The notes: generated by a model from the letters alone, not told the origin. A stretch of DNA of 39,854 nt from Oscillospiraceae bacterium (GCA_009780985.1 WQYZ01000016.1:1-39854); one strand, 5' to 3'; positions 7,976-16,971 are shown, counted from the first letter of the stretch. Program-made: numbers and translations.

Positions 7976-8776
7976 ATGAGAACATTTAATATCTTATGCG
8001 TGGGGGATATAATCGGAAATCCCGGAGTGGAATTTATAAAAAAAAATCTGTGGCGGTTTCGGAAAGAAAACGACATACAGTGCGTCGTGGCAAACGGCGA
8101 AAATTCCGCGAAAGGCAACGGTATAGACATAAATTCGGCGAACGCTGTCTTTGAATCCGGAGCGGACGTCATAACCACGGGAAATCATGTGTGGCAGAAA
8201 AAAGAAATATATAATTTCTTAGACGAAAACAGATATATTCTGAGACCGGCAAATTATCCTGACTCGTGCCCCGGCGCGGGATACAATATAATAGATATTT
8301 CCGGATATAAGATATTATTTATAAATCTTCTCGGCAGTCTTTTTATGGACACACCCATAGATTCCCCGTTCGTTGCAGCCGACAGGATATTTCACAGGGA
8401 AAAAGGCAGGTTTGATTTTGCCGTAATAGATATTCACGCAGAGGCGACAAGCGAAAAAATCGCGCTCGCAAAATATATAGACCAAAAATATGGGGCGAGT
8501 TTGATATTCGGCACGCACACGCATATTCAGACTGCGGACGAGCAGATATTAAAAAACGGCGCGGGATATATTACGGATTTAGGCATGACTGGCGGATTTG
8601 ATTCGATTCTCGGCATAAAAAACGAGCTTATTATACAGAAATTTCTGACCAAAATGCCGGTAAAATTCGAAGTCTGCGAAGAAAATATAGAACTTCGCGG
8701 TATTATCGCAAAAATAGACGCAGACAGCGGAAATTTTAAATGTGTCGACATAAAAAGAGTAAAATTTACGGAATGA
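7976..8776 (+). CDS. ymdB: YmdB-type metallophosphoesterase
   Basis: A 266-residue member of the TIGR00282 / YmdB family of binuclear-metal phosphodiesterases. In Bacillus subtilis YmdB hydrolyses cyclic nucleotides and affects RNase Y activity and biofilm choice. Metal ligands are visible in GDIIG (Asp11), NGEN (residues 40-43), GNHVW (69-73), IDIHAEATSEK and GTHTHIQTAD. It lies 84 bases after rny, and this pairing is widely conserved, consistent with a shared role in RNA turnover or signalling. The ATG at 7976 follows a GGGGAA ribosome binding site. Confidence 0.94.
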   Translation: MRTFNILCVGDIIGNPGVEFIKKNLWRFRKENDIQCVVANGENSAKGNGIDINSANAVFESGADVITTGNHVWQKKEIYNFLDENRYILRPANYPDSCPGAGYNIIDISGYKILFINLLGSLFMDTPIDSPFVAADRIFHREKGRFDFAVIDIHAEATSEKIALAKYIDQKYGASLIFGTHTHIQTADEQILKNGAGYITDLGMTGGFDSILGIKNELIIQKFLTKMPVKFEVCEENIELRGIIAKIDADSGNFKCVDIKRVKFTE

Positions 8777-8878
8777 TATTATTTTTGTTATGCAAATGTA
8801 AAATATATGTGATATAATAATTTCAGTGAAATTATAAAATTATTTTAAAATTTATTTTATATGCGGGAGAATTAAAAT

Positions 8879-9142
8879 ATGGATATAGTTTTTAAAGTGT
8901 CGTCCACCTCAAATCCCAATTTAGTTGCGGGAGCTTTAGCGGGAACCGTAAAAGATTCCGGGAAAGCCGAAATGCAGGCGATAGGAGCCGGAGCAATAAA
9001 TCAGGCAATTAAAGCCGTTGCGATAGCGAGAGGGTTTCTTGCCCCATCCGGAATTGATCTTATATGTATTCCCTCGTTTGAGACAATAAAAATAGACGAC
9101 GAAGTGAGGACATCTATAAAACTTCTGATAGAACCGAGATAA
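8879..9142 (+). CDS. spoVS: Stage V sporulation protein S
   Basis: An 87-residue Alba-fold-like protein with the SpoVS pattern: KVSSTSNPNLVAGALAG at the start, GAGAINQAIKAVAIARGFLA in the middle and IPSFETIKIDDEVRTSIKL near the end. SpoVS influences septation and spore coat formation. Its length matches the Bacillus protein. A ribosome binding site GGGAG precedes ATG 8879. The 102-base AT-rich gap upstream has a TATAAT at 8813-8818 but no convincing -35 box at the usual distance. Confidence 0.95.
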   Translation: MDIVFKVSSTSNPNLVAGALAGTVKDSGKAEMQAIGAGAINQAIKAVAIARGFLAPSGIDLICIPSFETIKIDDEVRTSIKLLIEPR

Positions 9143-9198
9143 CGCAGAAAATAGAGTAAAACCGGAACAAAACAAAAAGCGGGAAGGAGGGGATTTTT

Positions 9199-9810
9199 AT
9201 TAATACTGATATTAGTATTACTGAAAAGGGCGATTTTGAAATTATAGACTCTGTCTTGAACGGAAATGTAAACGCTTTTGAGGTTATCGTAAAAAAATAT
9301 GAGAAAATGCTTTATAATCTCGCCGTAAGCAAAATGCGCAGCAAAGACGACGCGCAGGATATTGTGCAGGAATGTTTTCTGCGGGCGTATAAAATGCTGA
9401 GAAGCTACAGGACGGACAGCGCATTTTCTACATGGATTTACAGGATTTGCCAGAATCTGATTTATGATTTCTATAGAAAAAACAAACACGCACAGAAAGT
9501 CTCGCTGTCTGTCTCAGACGATAACGGCGATTTTGATTTAATAGAGAAAGAAATTGCCGACAGTACGCACGAGCCGTCTGAGATTGTTATACGGGAAGAA
9601 AAAGTTGCAAAAATCAGGGAGTTAATCGAATCTCTTCCGGACGATTTGAGGGATGCGGTAATTCTGCGGGATATAAACGGCTACAGTTATATTAAAATCG
9701 CAGAGATGTTAGACATAGAAATAGGCACGGTCAAAAGCCGGTTGAACAGGGCGCGCGAAAAATTAAAAAAATATATTTTGGAAAATAATAAAAACAGCGA
9801 ACTTTTTTGA
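9199..9810 (+). CDS. ECF RNA polymerase sigma factor, likely ATT start
   Basis: A sigma-70-family extracytoplasmic-function sigma factor of about 203 residues. Region 2 is FEVIVKKYEKMLYNLAVSKM through DAQDIVQECFLRAY, with STWIYRICQNLIYDF; region 4 is LPDDLRDAVILRDINGYSY followed by the helix-turn-helix IAEMLDIEIGTVKSRLNRAR. The first standard start codon in frame (TTG 9256) lacks a ribosome binding site and would remove the conserved lead-in DFEIIDSVLNG. A strong AAGGAGGGG at 9184-9192 points instead to ATT 9199. The matching anti-sigma gene lies at 10412, beyond a Nudix gene. Confidence 0.85.
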   Translation: MNTDISITEKGDFEIIDSVLNGNVNAFEVIVKKYEKMLYNLAVSKMRSKDDAQDIVQECFLRAYKMLRSYRTDSAFSTWIYRICQNLIYDFYRKNKHAQKVSLSVSDDNGDFDLIEKEIADSTHEPSEIVIREEKVAKIRELIESLPDDLRDAVILRDINGYSYIKIAEMLDIEIGTVKSRLNRAREKLKKYILENNKNSELF

Positions 9811-9885
9811 TTTTCGTTCGTCTTAATATACGTACATAAAAATTAAAATATTTATGTAAACTTTTGTTAGAGAGGGTGAGCAAAT

Positions 9886-10350
9886 TTGTCAGTAGAATAT
9901 ATAAAACGCATCAGGGAAAAAATCGGGCATGACAGAGTGATTATGGCTGGCGCAGGCGTGGTTATTTACAAAGACGGCAAAATTCTTTTGCAGAAGCGCA
10001 AAGATAATTTATGCTGGGCAATACATGGCGGCAGTGTGGAAATCGGCGAAAAAGTCGAAGACGCCGCAAAACGCGAATTATTTGAAGAGACAGGTCTGAC
10101 AGCTGAAAAACTTGAGTTATTAGGCGTTTTTTCAGGCGAAAATATGATGTACACATATCCTAACGGAGATGAAGTTTATATAGTCGGCACAATTTATGTA
10201 TGCCGCGATTTTTCCGGGGAACTATTGCCTGAAACCGATGAAACTTCAGAATTAAAATGGTTTGATACCCACAATTTGCCTGATGATATAAATCCGCCTG
10301 ATAGTGAGCCTCTGAAAACATTTATTGAATATATCAAGCATACCAAATAA
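9886..10350 (+). CDS. Nudix hydrolase
   Basis: A 154-residue Nudix protein that cleaves nucleoside-diphosphate-linked compounds, substrate unknown. The Nudix box is complete: GGSVEIGEKVEDAAKRELFE followed by ETGL. It starts at TTG 9886 behind GAGGGTGAG. It is a paralogue of the Nudix protein at 17486: both begin with YI-(K/E)-x-(I/L)-R-x-x-IGH and have the same length. It lies between a sigma factor gene and its anti-sigma gene, an odd position that suggests later insertion. Confidence 0.9.
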   Translation: MSVEYIKRIREKIGHDRVIMAGAGVVIYKDGKILLQKRKDNLCWAIHGGSVEIGEKVEDAAKRELFEETGLTAEKLELLGVFSGENMMYTYPNGDEVYIVGTIYVCRDFSGELLPETDETSELKWFDTHNLPDDINPPDSEPLKTFIEYIKHTK

Positions 10351-10411
10351 ATGTTTTCCAATAAATCTTTCAAAATTTATTGAATTAAAACAAGAACAGG
10401 AGGTGTTCGAT

Positions 10412-11308
10412 TTGCCTAAAAAAAATATAAAACAAGAAAATATGAATAACATATATGACTGCGACAGAATAAAATCGCTGGCGGACGAATATCTTCACAG
10501 CGACCCCGAATTGTCCGACAGCGACAGAAAAATTATAGAAGAACATTTGCAAACATGCGCCGAATGTTTAGAATTTTTTGCGGAAGAAAAGAAATACTTA
10601 GACGAAATAAAAGCGGCTGAGTATACTCCGGATATAGATATATCAAAAGCCGTTATGCAAACAATAATCTCAAACTCAATCTCAATAGCTGCGGATAAGC
10701 CGCGTAAAAAAATATATGTCCCGTTCGGACTTGTAGCGGCGGCAGTTATTGTGCTTGTCATGTTTGCCGCATCAAAAGGCGGTTTGATGAATATTTTTAC
10801 AAAAACCGTGAACAATGCCAACAATGCCGCATATGTCACTGACGGAGCCGGCGGCGGGGAAACAGCCGAACAGTATACGGCGGTATATGTTCCGGGCGGA
10901 GAATTAAGAGCCGCTGTCGACAACGCTGACAATACGGCAGGACAGGATACAAGCGCAGACGCTGCGTATACAGAAGCCGCACAGAACGCGGCGGCTCCGG
11001 CGGCGCTCGCGTCGCCTTTGTTAAGGGATGCCGGACCGGTAATTGGAAGTACGGACACAAGCGAGAATATAGATGTAGAGGTCTGCGAAACCGTAACATT
11101 GCCAGTCGGCGTTCAGGGAAATATTTTTGACGGGATAGAAGTACGTCAAATCAGCGGCAGTTTATTTATAATTCAAAGCAAAGATAAGGACGCGCTGTTA
11201 AATAATTTGATCAAAGAAGATATTTCTTACCGAATTCAGGAAGAACCCGGCGGAGATTCTGAATATATTGCCGTCAGTCTGGCTTTGGCGTACACTACGG
11301 AAAATTGA
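10412..11308 (+). CDS. Zinc-finger anti-sigma factor, membrane-bound
   Basis: A 298-residue protein starting at TTG 10412 behind AGGAGGTG; the frame is open further upstream but no ribosome binding site supports a longer form. Residues 45-52 (HLQTCAEC) give the His-x3-Cys-x2-Cys zinc motif of anti-sigma domains. One membrane segment lies near residues 105-125 (PFGLVAAAVIVLVMFAAS). The outer part is an Ala/Asn/Thr-rich linker and a small C-terminal domain with CETVTLPVGVQGNIFDGIEV, not recognised. It probably holds the sigma factor at 9199 inactive until an envelope signal arrives. Confidence 0.85.
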   Translation: MPKKNIKQENMNNIYDCDRIKSLADEYLHSDPELSDSDRKIIEEHLQTCAECLEFFAEEKKYLDEIKAAEYTPDIDISKAVMQTIISNSISIAADKPRKKIYVPFGLVAAAVIVLVMFAASKGGLMNIFTKTVNNANNAAYVTDGAGGGETAEQYTAVYVPGGELRAAVDNADNTAGQDTSADAAYTEAAQNAAAPAALASPLLRDAGPVIGSTDTSENIDVEVCETVTLPVGVQGNIFDGIEVRQISGSLFIIQSKDKDALLNNLIKEDISYRIQEEPGGDSEYIAVSLALAYTTEN

Positions 11309-11407
11309 AAAGAATTTTATAAAAATAAAATTCAAGAAAATTGTAGAAAAATTTAATATTTTTGTGTTATGCTTAAAATAATTGTAAAAAACGGGGGATT
11401 TTGCCTG

Positions 11408-11441
11408 TGTTATACTAATATTTGTAAGTATAACATTTTTT
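11408..11441 (+). terminator. Intrinsic terminator after the anti-sigma gene
   Basis: TGTTATACT (11408-11416) and AGTATAACA (11427-11435) form a perfect nine-base-pair stem with a ten-base loop, followed by TTTTTTGTTTTTT. It lies 100 bases after the anti-sigma stop and before rbfA, so it separates the two transcription units. Confidence 0.65.
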
Positions 11442-11512
11442 GTTTTTTGGAAATATAAAATTAAGGTCAAAAAATAAAAAATTTTCGGATAAAAAGGTGG
11501 AGGATAGAGTAT

Positions 11513-11857
11513 ATGCCGTCATATAGATTAAACAGGATAAACGAGGAAATGCTGAGGGAAATGTCGCAAATTATCAGGAGTATAAAAGACCCGAGGGTAA
11601 ATTCGGGATTTGTCACAATAACGCACTGCGATGTCAGCGGCGATTTAAAATTTGCGAAAATATATTTCAGCGTTCTGAACGGGGACGCCGCCGAAGTGAA
11701 AAAAGGTCTGATTTCCGCTAAAGGATATATAAGACACGAGATTGCGGAACGGCTGAACATGCGAAGCACTCCTGAAATTACGTTTGTGTCAGACGATTCT
11801 ATGGAAAAAGGAGCTAAAATTTCTAAGATTTTGAACGATATAGAAATTAAAGAGTAA
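11513..11857 (+). CDS. rbfA: Ribosome-binding factor A
   Basis: A 114-residue 30S maturation factor that assists 16S rRNA 5'-end processing. Diagnostic segments are RLNRINEEMLREMSQII, KDPRV, VTITHCDVSGDLKFAKIYFS and the C-terminal RSTPEITFVSDDS. ATG 11513 follows GGTGGAGG. As in many Firmicutes it heads an rbfA - DHH phosphoesterase - truB cluster, although infB and ribF are absent from this copy of the cluster. Confidence 0.95.
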   Translation: MPSYRLNRINEEMLREMSQIIRSIKDPRVNSGFVTITHCDVSGDLKFAKIYFSVLNGDAAEVKKGLISAKGYIRHEIAERLNMRSTPEITFVSDDSMEKGAKISKILNDIEIKE

Positions 11858-11898
11858 TTTAATATTAATTTTATAGTTTTGGTTAATGAGGTGATTAT

Positions 11899-12942
11899 AT
11901 TCCGGGAGCAGTTATAACATTACAGGAACTTAAAGAAAAAATTTGTGCCGCCTGTACGGATAATATATTGATTATAACGCATATAGGCCCCGACCCCGAT
12001 ACAATAGGTTCGGCTTTGGGGCTGAAGTGGGTATTTGAAAAGCTGAATAAAACTGCGTATATCGTATGCAGCGATAAAGCAAACGATAGGACGTGCGGAT
12101 TTTTTGACATTTTGCCGGAGTTTGATTTGGCGTATATAAAATCTATAGGGTTTGCGCCGGATTATATCTTCTGCGTAGACGCGGCGGCGGAAAATCAAAT
12201 AGGCAGATACGCCGAATATTGTTCGGAAGATATTGCGCTGAACAAAATAGATATTGTTATCGATCACCACTATACAAACTCGCTTTATGGAAAAGAAAAT
12301 TATATTGACGAAAAAGCCGCCGCAACAGGCGAAATTATATATAATCTCGCGAAAGAATTAAATCTCGAAATAGACCAGGCTTTCGCAAAATATATATACT
12401 GCGCCATAATCAGCGATTCCGGCTCTTTCAGATATTCGTCAACCACCTCGCATACTATGACCGCGGCTGCAGAGCTTATCGCAACAGGGTTTGATTTTGC
12501 CAAATTAAACAGGCTTATATACCAGAATAAATCCATGACGCAGATTGCGATAGAATGTTTAGCGTATAATTCGCTGAAATTAGTCTGCGGCGGCAAAATC
12601 GCATTTATCACAATAACATTGGGAATGAAAAAAGACGCGGGGCTTGATGTCATTGACCTTGACGGTATAAACGAGATAGCAAAAGTAGTTATGGGAGTAG
12701 AGGTCGGCGTTGTGATAAAAGAGACCGAACCGGAAGAAAACTCAGACGATAGCAGTCCAAATAAGCGCGCGTTTAAAATTTCTCTGCGTTCAAACGATTA
12801 TGTGAATGTCGCGGAAATCGCGGCGTGTTACGGCGGAGGCGGTCACATCCGCGCGGCGGGCTGCAAAGTCGATATGGATTCTGAAAATGCGGTCGAACTG
12901 CTTGAACAATCGTTGGTTGAAAAAATAGAGAAAGCGTTGTAA
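11899..12942 (+). CDS. nrnA: DHH/DHHA1 phosphoesterase (NrnA-like), ATT start
   Basis: A protein of about 347 residues, like bifunctional oligoribonuclease / pAp phosphatase NrnA, which degrades short RNA and 3'-phosphoadenosine 5'-phosphate. Motifs are THIGPDPDTIGSA, CVDAAAENQIGR, VIDHHYTNS (the DHH triad) and the DHHA1 GGGGHIRAAGC. The frame is blocked by a stop at 11887-11889 and has no ATG, GTG or TTG until 11968. Starting at 11968 would cut the first strand, NILIITH. ATT 11899 lies five bases after GAGGTG and restores ITLQELKEKICAACTDNILI, as expected for the family. Confidence 0.9.
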   Translation: MPGAVITLQELKEKICAACTDNILIITHIGPDPDTIGSALGLKWVFEKLNKTAYIVCSDKANDRTCGFFDILPEFDLAYIKSIGFAPDYIFCVDAAAENQIGRYAEYCSEDIALNKIDIVIDHHYTNSLYGKENYIDEKAAATGEIIYNLAKELNLEIDQAFAKYIYCAIISDSGSFRYSSTTSHTMTAAAELIATGFDFAKLNRLIYQNKSMTQIAIECLAYNSLKLVCGGKIAFITITLGMKKDAGLDVIDLDGINEIAKVVMGVEVGVVIKETEPEENSDDSSPNKRAFKISLRSNDYVNVAEIAACYGGGGHIRAAGCKVDMDSENAVELLEQSLVEKIEKAL

Positions 12943-12952
12943 ATATATAGAT

Positions 12953-13885
12953 ATGAATAATATAAACGGCGTATTGAATTTAAACAAACCTGCGGGGTGT
13001 TCCTCACACGATATGGTCTATTTTGTGAGGCGCATGTTCGGCATAAAGAAAGTCGGTCATACCGGAACTCTCGACCCCATAGCCACGGGCGTTCTGCCTA
13101 TGCTTTTGGGAAGTGCGACAAAACTGTCCGATTTGCTTTTGAATCACGACAAAGTTTACAGCGCGGTTTTAAAACTCGGATTGACTACGGATACAATGGA
13201 TATAACCGGAAAAATACTAAAAACCTGCGATATTATTCCGGATTATGGCGAAGTAAGAGAAGCGGCTGAAAGTTTTATCGGCGGGATTGAGCAAACTCCC
13301 CCGATATACAGCGCGGTGAAAATCAACGGAAGAAAGCTGTACGAGTATGCGCGGAGCGGCGCAGATACGGAAGAAATCAATATACCGTCAAGAAAAATAA
13401 ATATTTACAGTATAACGTGCGGAAAAACGGATAAATCCGACGAGTTTATATTAAATATAAGCTGTTCAAAAGGGACCTATGTCCGCTCAATCTGCAGCGA
13501 TATAGGCGAAAAATTAAAATGCGGCGGCGTTATGGCTTCGCTGTGCAGGATTAAATCCGGCAGGTTTGATATCTCCGAATCTTATACGCCGGAATATCTG
13601 AAAGATTATGCGGACAAAAGCGGCAATTTAAGCTCCCTTTTGATTTCGTGCGAAGATATTTTAAAAGGTTTCGCGAACAAAAAAATAGTTCTCGACGAGT
13701 TTTATTCTAAACTCGCAAAAAACGGAGCTGAGATATATATAAAAAAACTTTGGGATTATCCGGAATCTGATTTCAATTTAGGCGATAAAGTCCTGATGTA
13801 CGGCTTTGAAAATATATGTTTTGCTTTGGGTGAAATCAAAAACTACGATGACGGAATCGCGTGTAAACCGCAGATTTTTATATAA
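12953..13885 (+). CDS. truB: tRNA pseudouridine(55) synthase
   Basis: A 310-residue enzyme that makes pseudouridine at position 55 of tRNA. The catalytic Asp is in GHTGTLDPIATGVLP, and VLNLNKPAGCSSHD, TPPIYSAVKINGRKLYEYAR and CSKGTYVRSICSDIGE are further family motifs. It starts ten bases after the DHH gene with no clear ribosome binding site, so it may depend on translational coupling. In many Firmicutes ribF follows truB; here a secreted protein follows. Confidence 0.95.
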   Translation: MNNINGVLNLNKPAGCSSHDMVYFVRRMFGIKKVGHTGTLDPIATGVLPMLLGSATKLSDLLLNHDKVYSAVLKLGLTTDTMDITGKILKTCDIIPDYGEVREAAESFIGGIEQTPPIYSAVKINGRKLYEYARSGADTEEINIPSRKINIYSITCGKTDKSDEFILNISCSKGTYVRSICSDIGEKLKCGGVMASLCRIKSGRFDISESYTPEYLKDYADKSGNLSSLLISCEDILKGFANKKIVLDEFYSKLAKNGAEIYIKKLWDYPESDFNLGDKVLMYGFENICFALGEIKNYDDGIACKPQIFI

Positions 13886-13959
13886 ATAAATAATTTTAGA
13901 AAATTAGATATTATCAGTCAAAGATAAAACAGAAAAACAGAAAGGATAATAATTATATT

Positions 13960-14604
13960 ATGCTGAAAAATAAAAATTTAAAAATAAGACCCGTGCTTGT
14001 GTCGCTGGCGTTTTGTTTTAGCTTTATATTCTCGATTTTATTGAACTCGTCCGTCGGCGCGGACGCAAGCGCCGGCTCAGTGAGCGCGGCAGGTTCGGCG
14101 GACGACCCGCTTGTCACTAAAAGTTACATAGACAAAGTGGTTGCTCAGATTAACCAGATGATTTCAGACAAAATCGCCGCAAACCCCTCTGCTTCATTAG
14201 CGGTTGCCCCGCCTGCGGCAAACGTGGGTACTGTTCCTGCGGAAACATCGGCGACCGCCGCCGGCATGGACTATATTTATCCGTCCCAGCAGGACGGTAC
14301 AGTTGACCCCGCCGTTGTTGCCGCTGCCACTTATGATTTAGTGCAGCTTACTAAAGATCAGAAAATCAGGGCAAAATCGGGAACGCTTGAAATGATTTTG
14401 CGACCCGGCGGAACAGCGACGGTCATATCGTCTTACCAGACGCAAGGAATCGCGGACTTAACCACCGGAAATGAGATATTAAACAATCAGGACGTGCCGA
14501 TAAACCACTCGCTTATTATACCGAGAGCGGACGGCAGGGGAATTACGGTGACATCTGTTACAGCGTATATATTGGTGAGGGGTGATTATGAAATATTTGA
14601 ATAA
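13960..14604 (+). CDS. Secreted protein of unknown function, next to SpoIID
   Basis: A 214-residue protein with an N-terminal signal sequence (positive start, then VSLAFCFSFIFSILLNSSVGA). The mature part has DDPLVTKSYIDKVVAQI, an Ala/Pro-rich linker, then LRPGGTATVISS, GIADLTTGNEI and NHSLIIPRADGRGITV, ending in VRGDYEIFE. I recall this architecture from other Clostridia but know no named function. Its last 17 bases overlap the SpoIID-family gene, so the two are probably made together at the cell surface or in the forespore. Confidence 0.7.
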   Translation: MLKNKNLKIRPVLVSLAFCFSFIFSILLNSSVGADASAGSVSAAGSADDPLVTKSYIDKVVAQINQMISDKIAANPSASLAVAPPAANVGTVPAETSATAAGMDYIYPSQQDGTVDPAVVAAATYDLVQLTKDQKIRAKSGTLEMILRPGGTATVISSYQTQGIADLTTGNEILNNQDVPINHSLIIPRADGRGITVTSVTAYILVRGDYEIFE

Positions 14605-16438
14605 AAATAATAAAAAATCTTTCAGATTTTTTAAATTGATTGTCATATTATTGGTAATTGCCGTATTTACCTCCCCTGTATATAATATAGTTTACGGCGA
14701 GGATATAACAAGTCTGCCTGAAGACAGCACTGGCGGCGGAAATTTTTTAGGCTCAAACCCCAATTTAAGAATCGGGCTTGTTTTCGACGACGGAATGGTT
14801 GAGAGCTTCCAGACAACCGCACAAAACGGTTTTGTCGTGGGTACTGTAAAATATAATGCGGCGGGCTGTTTTACATCGTTCTTTTATTTAAAGAATACTA
14901 AAATTTCTGTTTCGCATATTTCCAATTTAGCCAAAAATGCGGCGGGACGGTATTACGCAAACAACAAGAATATTGTCGTAGGCAAATACAGCTTAGAATT
15001 TGCGCAGACGTTCTCAAATTTTACAGACGCATACAGTTTTATAAACAGCTCAGCCGGCAACTTTTCATTAAATGTTTTTCCGGCATATATAAACGGTAAA
15101 ATAACCGTGCGTTTGGGGGATTTCGCTTCGACCGCCAGCGCGCGGGCATATGCGGCAAAAGTTGCGGGCGCGGGATACAGTTTAAACGTCACTGACGACC
15201 CGGCGACGACGGCTGTCGCAATAAACCCCGCCACTGACGAAATACTGTTCGAATTTCAGGACGGGAACAATAACCTCGCGATAGCGGCGGCTCTTCCGTC
15301 AAATGCCGGAAACGTAACTTATGGACAGTCAATAACGGAACTTTCGATGAATACTACAGGTTTGATTACTTCTCCGGCGAATAATCTGTACTCCGGAGCG
15401 TTCATATACAGAATACACAGCGCGGGAGTTGAAATTATAGGTTTGATGAGTCTTGAAGATTATGTAAAAGGAGTAGTCCCCAATGAAATATCGCCGGCAT
15501 GGTCAACCGAAGCGTTAAAAGCGTTTGCGATAGTTTCCAGAACATACGCCGTACATAATATGGGCAAGCACGCGGCAGACGGGTTTATGCTGTGCAACGA
15601 TACGCACTGCCAGCTTTATGTCGGACTGAAAAACGCCACGGACGCGACAAACGCCGCAGTTGACGCAACGAAAGGTCTGGTTGTGACATACCAGAATAAA
15701 ACTATAGACGCGGTTTACTGTTCGTCGTGCGGAGGGGTTACGGAAAATCACAACGACGCATGGGGCGGAAATCTGATATACCCGTACTTGGTCAGCGTCC
15801 CCGTGCCTTTTGAAAAATACGCTGACCCGAGCCATGCAAACGCCCTCTGGACTAAGAGCGCGTCCCCGAGCGAACTTTATGAGTATCTGACACAGCTGAG
15901 TTCGTATGCGTCGGTTTTCAGAAAAAAATTGGATTCGCCTATAGCGAGTATAAAAATAACCCAGAGGTCACCAAATTCAAATTATGTAAAAAGCGTGGAT
16001 ATTACCGATGTAAACGGACACACTGTTAATATAACGAACTCCGACTCAATCAGAATAGCTTTCGGAAGATACGCAAACAGCGCGAATATGGATATATATA
16101 AATCGTTTAAATTCAAAAGCAACATTCAATCGGCATCGGGCGCGTCAAATCAGGATATAGAAGCCGGAAAGACGTATATAATCAACGGCAACGGCATGAC
16201 TAAATCGACTCCCGGGGACGGAACTCTTAATGTGCTCAGTGCAAACGGGATGTCTACAGTCAAAGCGTATGCAAGCGGCAGCGATTTTATTTTCGACGGC
16301 AAAGGCTGGGGACACGGGGTCGGGCTGAGTCAGTGGGCAATGCAGGACCTCGCATTAACGGGCGTCGGGTACGAGGCTATTATAAAAACGTTTTACACAG
16401 GGGTTTCGATAGACAATATAACCAATGTAAAAAGTTAG
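14588..16438 (+). CDS. SpoIID/LytB-domain protein
   Basis: A protein of about 616 residues with a signal or anchor sequence at residues 17-37. After an unrecognised region of some 240 residues comes a SpoIID domain: SLEDYVKGVVPNEISPAWST contains the likely catalytic Glu (NEIS), followed by ALKAFAIVSRTYAV, CSSCGGVTENHNDAWGG and, near the end, GKGWGHGVGLSQWAM. SpoIID is a lytic transglycosylase needed for engulfment during sporulation; longer relatives act as lytic enzyme modifiers. The ATG at 14588 follows GGTGAGGGGTG. It is longer than classical SpoIID, so the role may differ. Confidence 0.88.
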   Translation: MKYLNKNNKKSFRFFKLIVILLVIAVFTSPVYNIVYGEDITSLPEDSTGGGNFLGSNPNLRIGLVFDDGMVESFQTTAQNGFVVGTVKYNAAGCFTSFFYLKNTKISVSHISNLAKNAAGRYYANNKNIVVGKYSLEFAQTFSNFTDAYSFINSSAGNFSLNVFPAYINGKITVRLGDFASTASARAYAAKVAGAGYSLNVTDDPATTAVAINPATDEILFEFQDGNNNLAIAAALPSNAGNVTYGQSITELSMNTTGLITSPANNLYSGAFIYRIHSAGVEIIGLMSLEDYVKGVVPNEISPAWSTEALKAFAIVSRTYAVHNMGKHAADGFMLCNDTHCQLYVGLKNATDATNAAVDATKGLVVTYQNKTIDAVYCSSCGGVTENHNDAWGGNLIYPYLVSVPVPFEKYADPSHANALWTKSASPSELYEYLTQLSSYASVFRKKLDSPIASIKITQRSPNSNYVKSVDITDVNGHTVNITNSDSIRIAFGRYANSANMDIYKSFKFKSNIQSASGASNQDIEAGKTYIINGNGMTKSTPGDGTLNVLSANGMSTVKAYASGSDFIFDGKGWGHGVGLSQWAMQDLALTGVGYEAIIKTFYTGVSIDNITNVKS

Positions 16439-16464
16439 TGAATTTTATTTTAAGAGAGGCAAGC

Positions 16465-16971
16465 ATGACAAAAATCTTAGAAACTGAAAGATTGATTATA
16501 CGCGAATTTGAGTATGGCGATATTCCGTTAATGATTCAATACAGCAAAGAAGAAGCAAGGAAGAAAGAACTGCCTGATGAAATATTCGATACCGTAGAAA
16601 AAGCGATGGCGCAGGTAGAAATGTGCTTGGAAAACTATAAAGAAAAGAAATATCCTCTGCCGTATGCGATTGATTTGAAAGAATTCAATATTTTCATAGG
16701 TCATATACTTTTGTGTCCGATTGAAAAAGGCGTAGAAATCGGATATTTCATAAGCGAACGTTATCAAAATAATGGATATGCCACGGAAGCTGTCAAATCT
16801 TTTGTCAAATGGGCAAAGCCTGCCTTGAATCTCAATACTATATACGGTGACGCAAAAAAAAGTAATATTGCATCATGGAAAGCGTTAGAAAAAGCAGGTT
16901 TTCAGTTTGCTTATGAGAAAGAAGAAAACTGTTACGGAGGCGTATATACATGCAGGTTTTATACCTGCTGA
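16465..16971 (+). CDS. GNAT-family N-acetyltransferase (RimJ/RimL type)
   Basis: A 168-residue protein from ATG 16465 behind AGAGAGG; the longer frame from 16333 lies inside the SpoIID gene and is not used. It begins ETERLIIREFEYGDI, as RimJ/RimL-like acetyltransferases do, and has the acetyl-CoA site ISERYQNNGYATEAV and the motif NIASWKALEKAGFQF. The substrate may be a protein N-terminus, an amino acid or an antibiotic; the sequence does not decide this. It opens a run of small accessory genes. Confidence 0.85.
   Translation: MTKILETERLIIREFEYGDIPLMIQYSKEEARKKELPDEIFDTVEKAMAQVEMCLENYKEKKYPLPYAIDLKEFNIFIGHILLCPIEKGVEIGYFISERYQNNGYATEAVKSFVKWAKPALNLNTIYGDAKKSNIASWKALEKAGFQFAYEKEENCYGGVYTCRFYTC

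Noticed and set aside
10351-10411. A third gene-end duplication, of the sigma factor end after the Nudix gene
   Set aside because: The stretch reads KFIELKQEQEVF against KYILENNKNSELF, but base identity is poor in AT-rich sequence and the frame would run straight into the anti-sigma gene, so chance similarity is likely.
16333-16464. N-terminal extension of the GNAT protein at 16465
   Set aside because: It overlaps the conserved end of the SpoIID gene in another frame, and the family-typical start ETERLIIREF lies just after ATG 16465.
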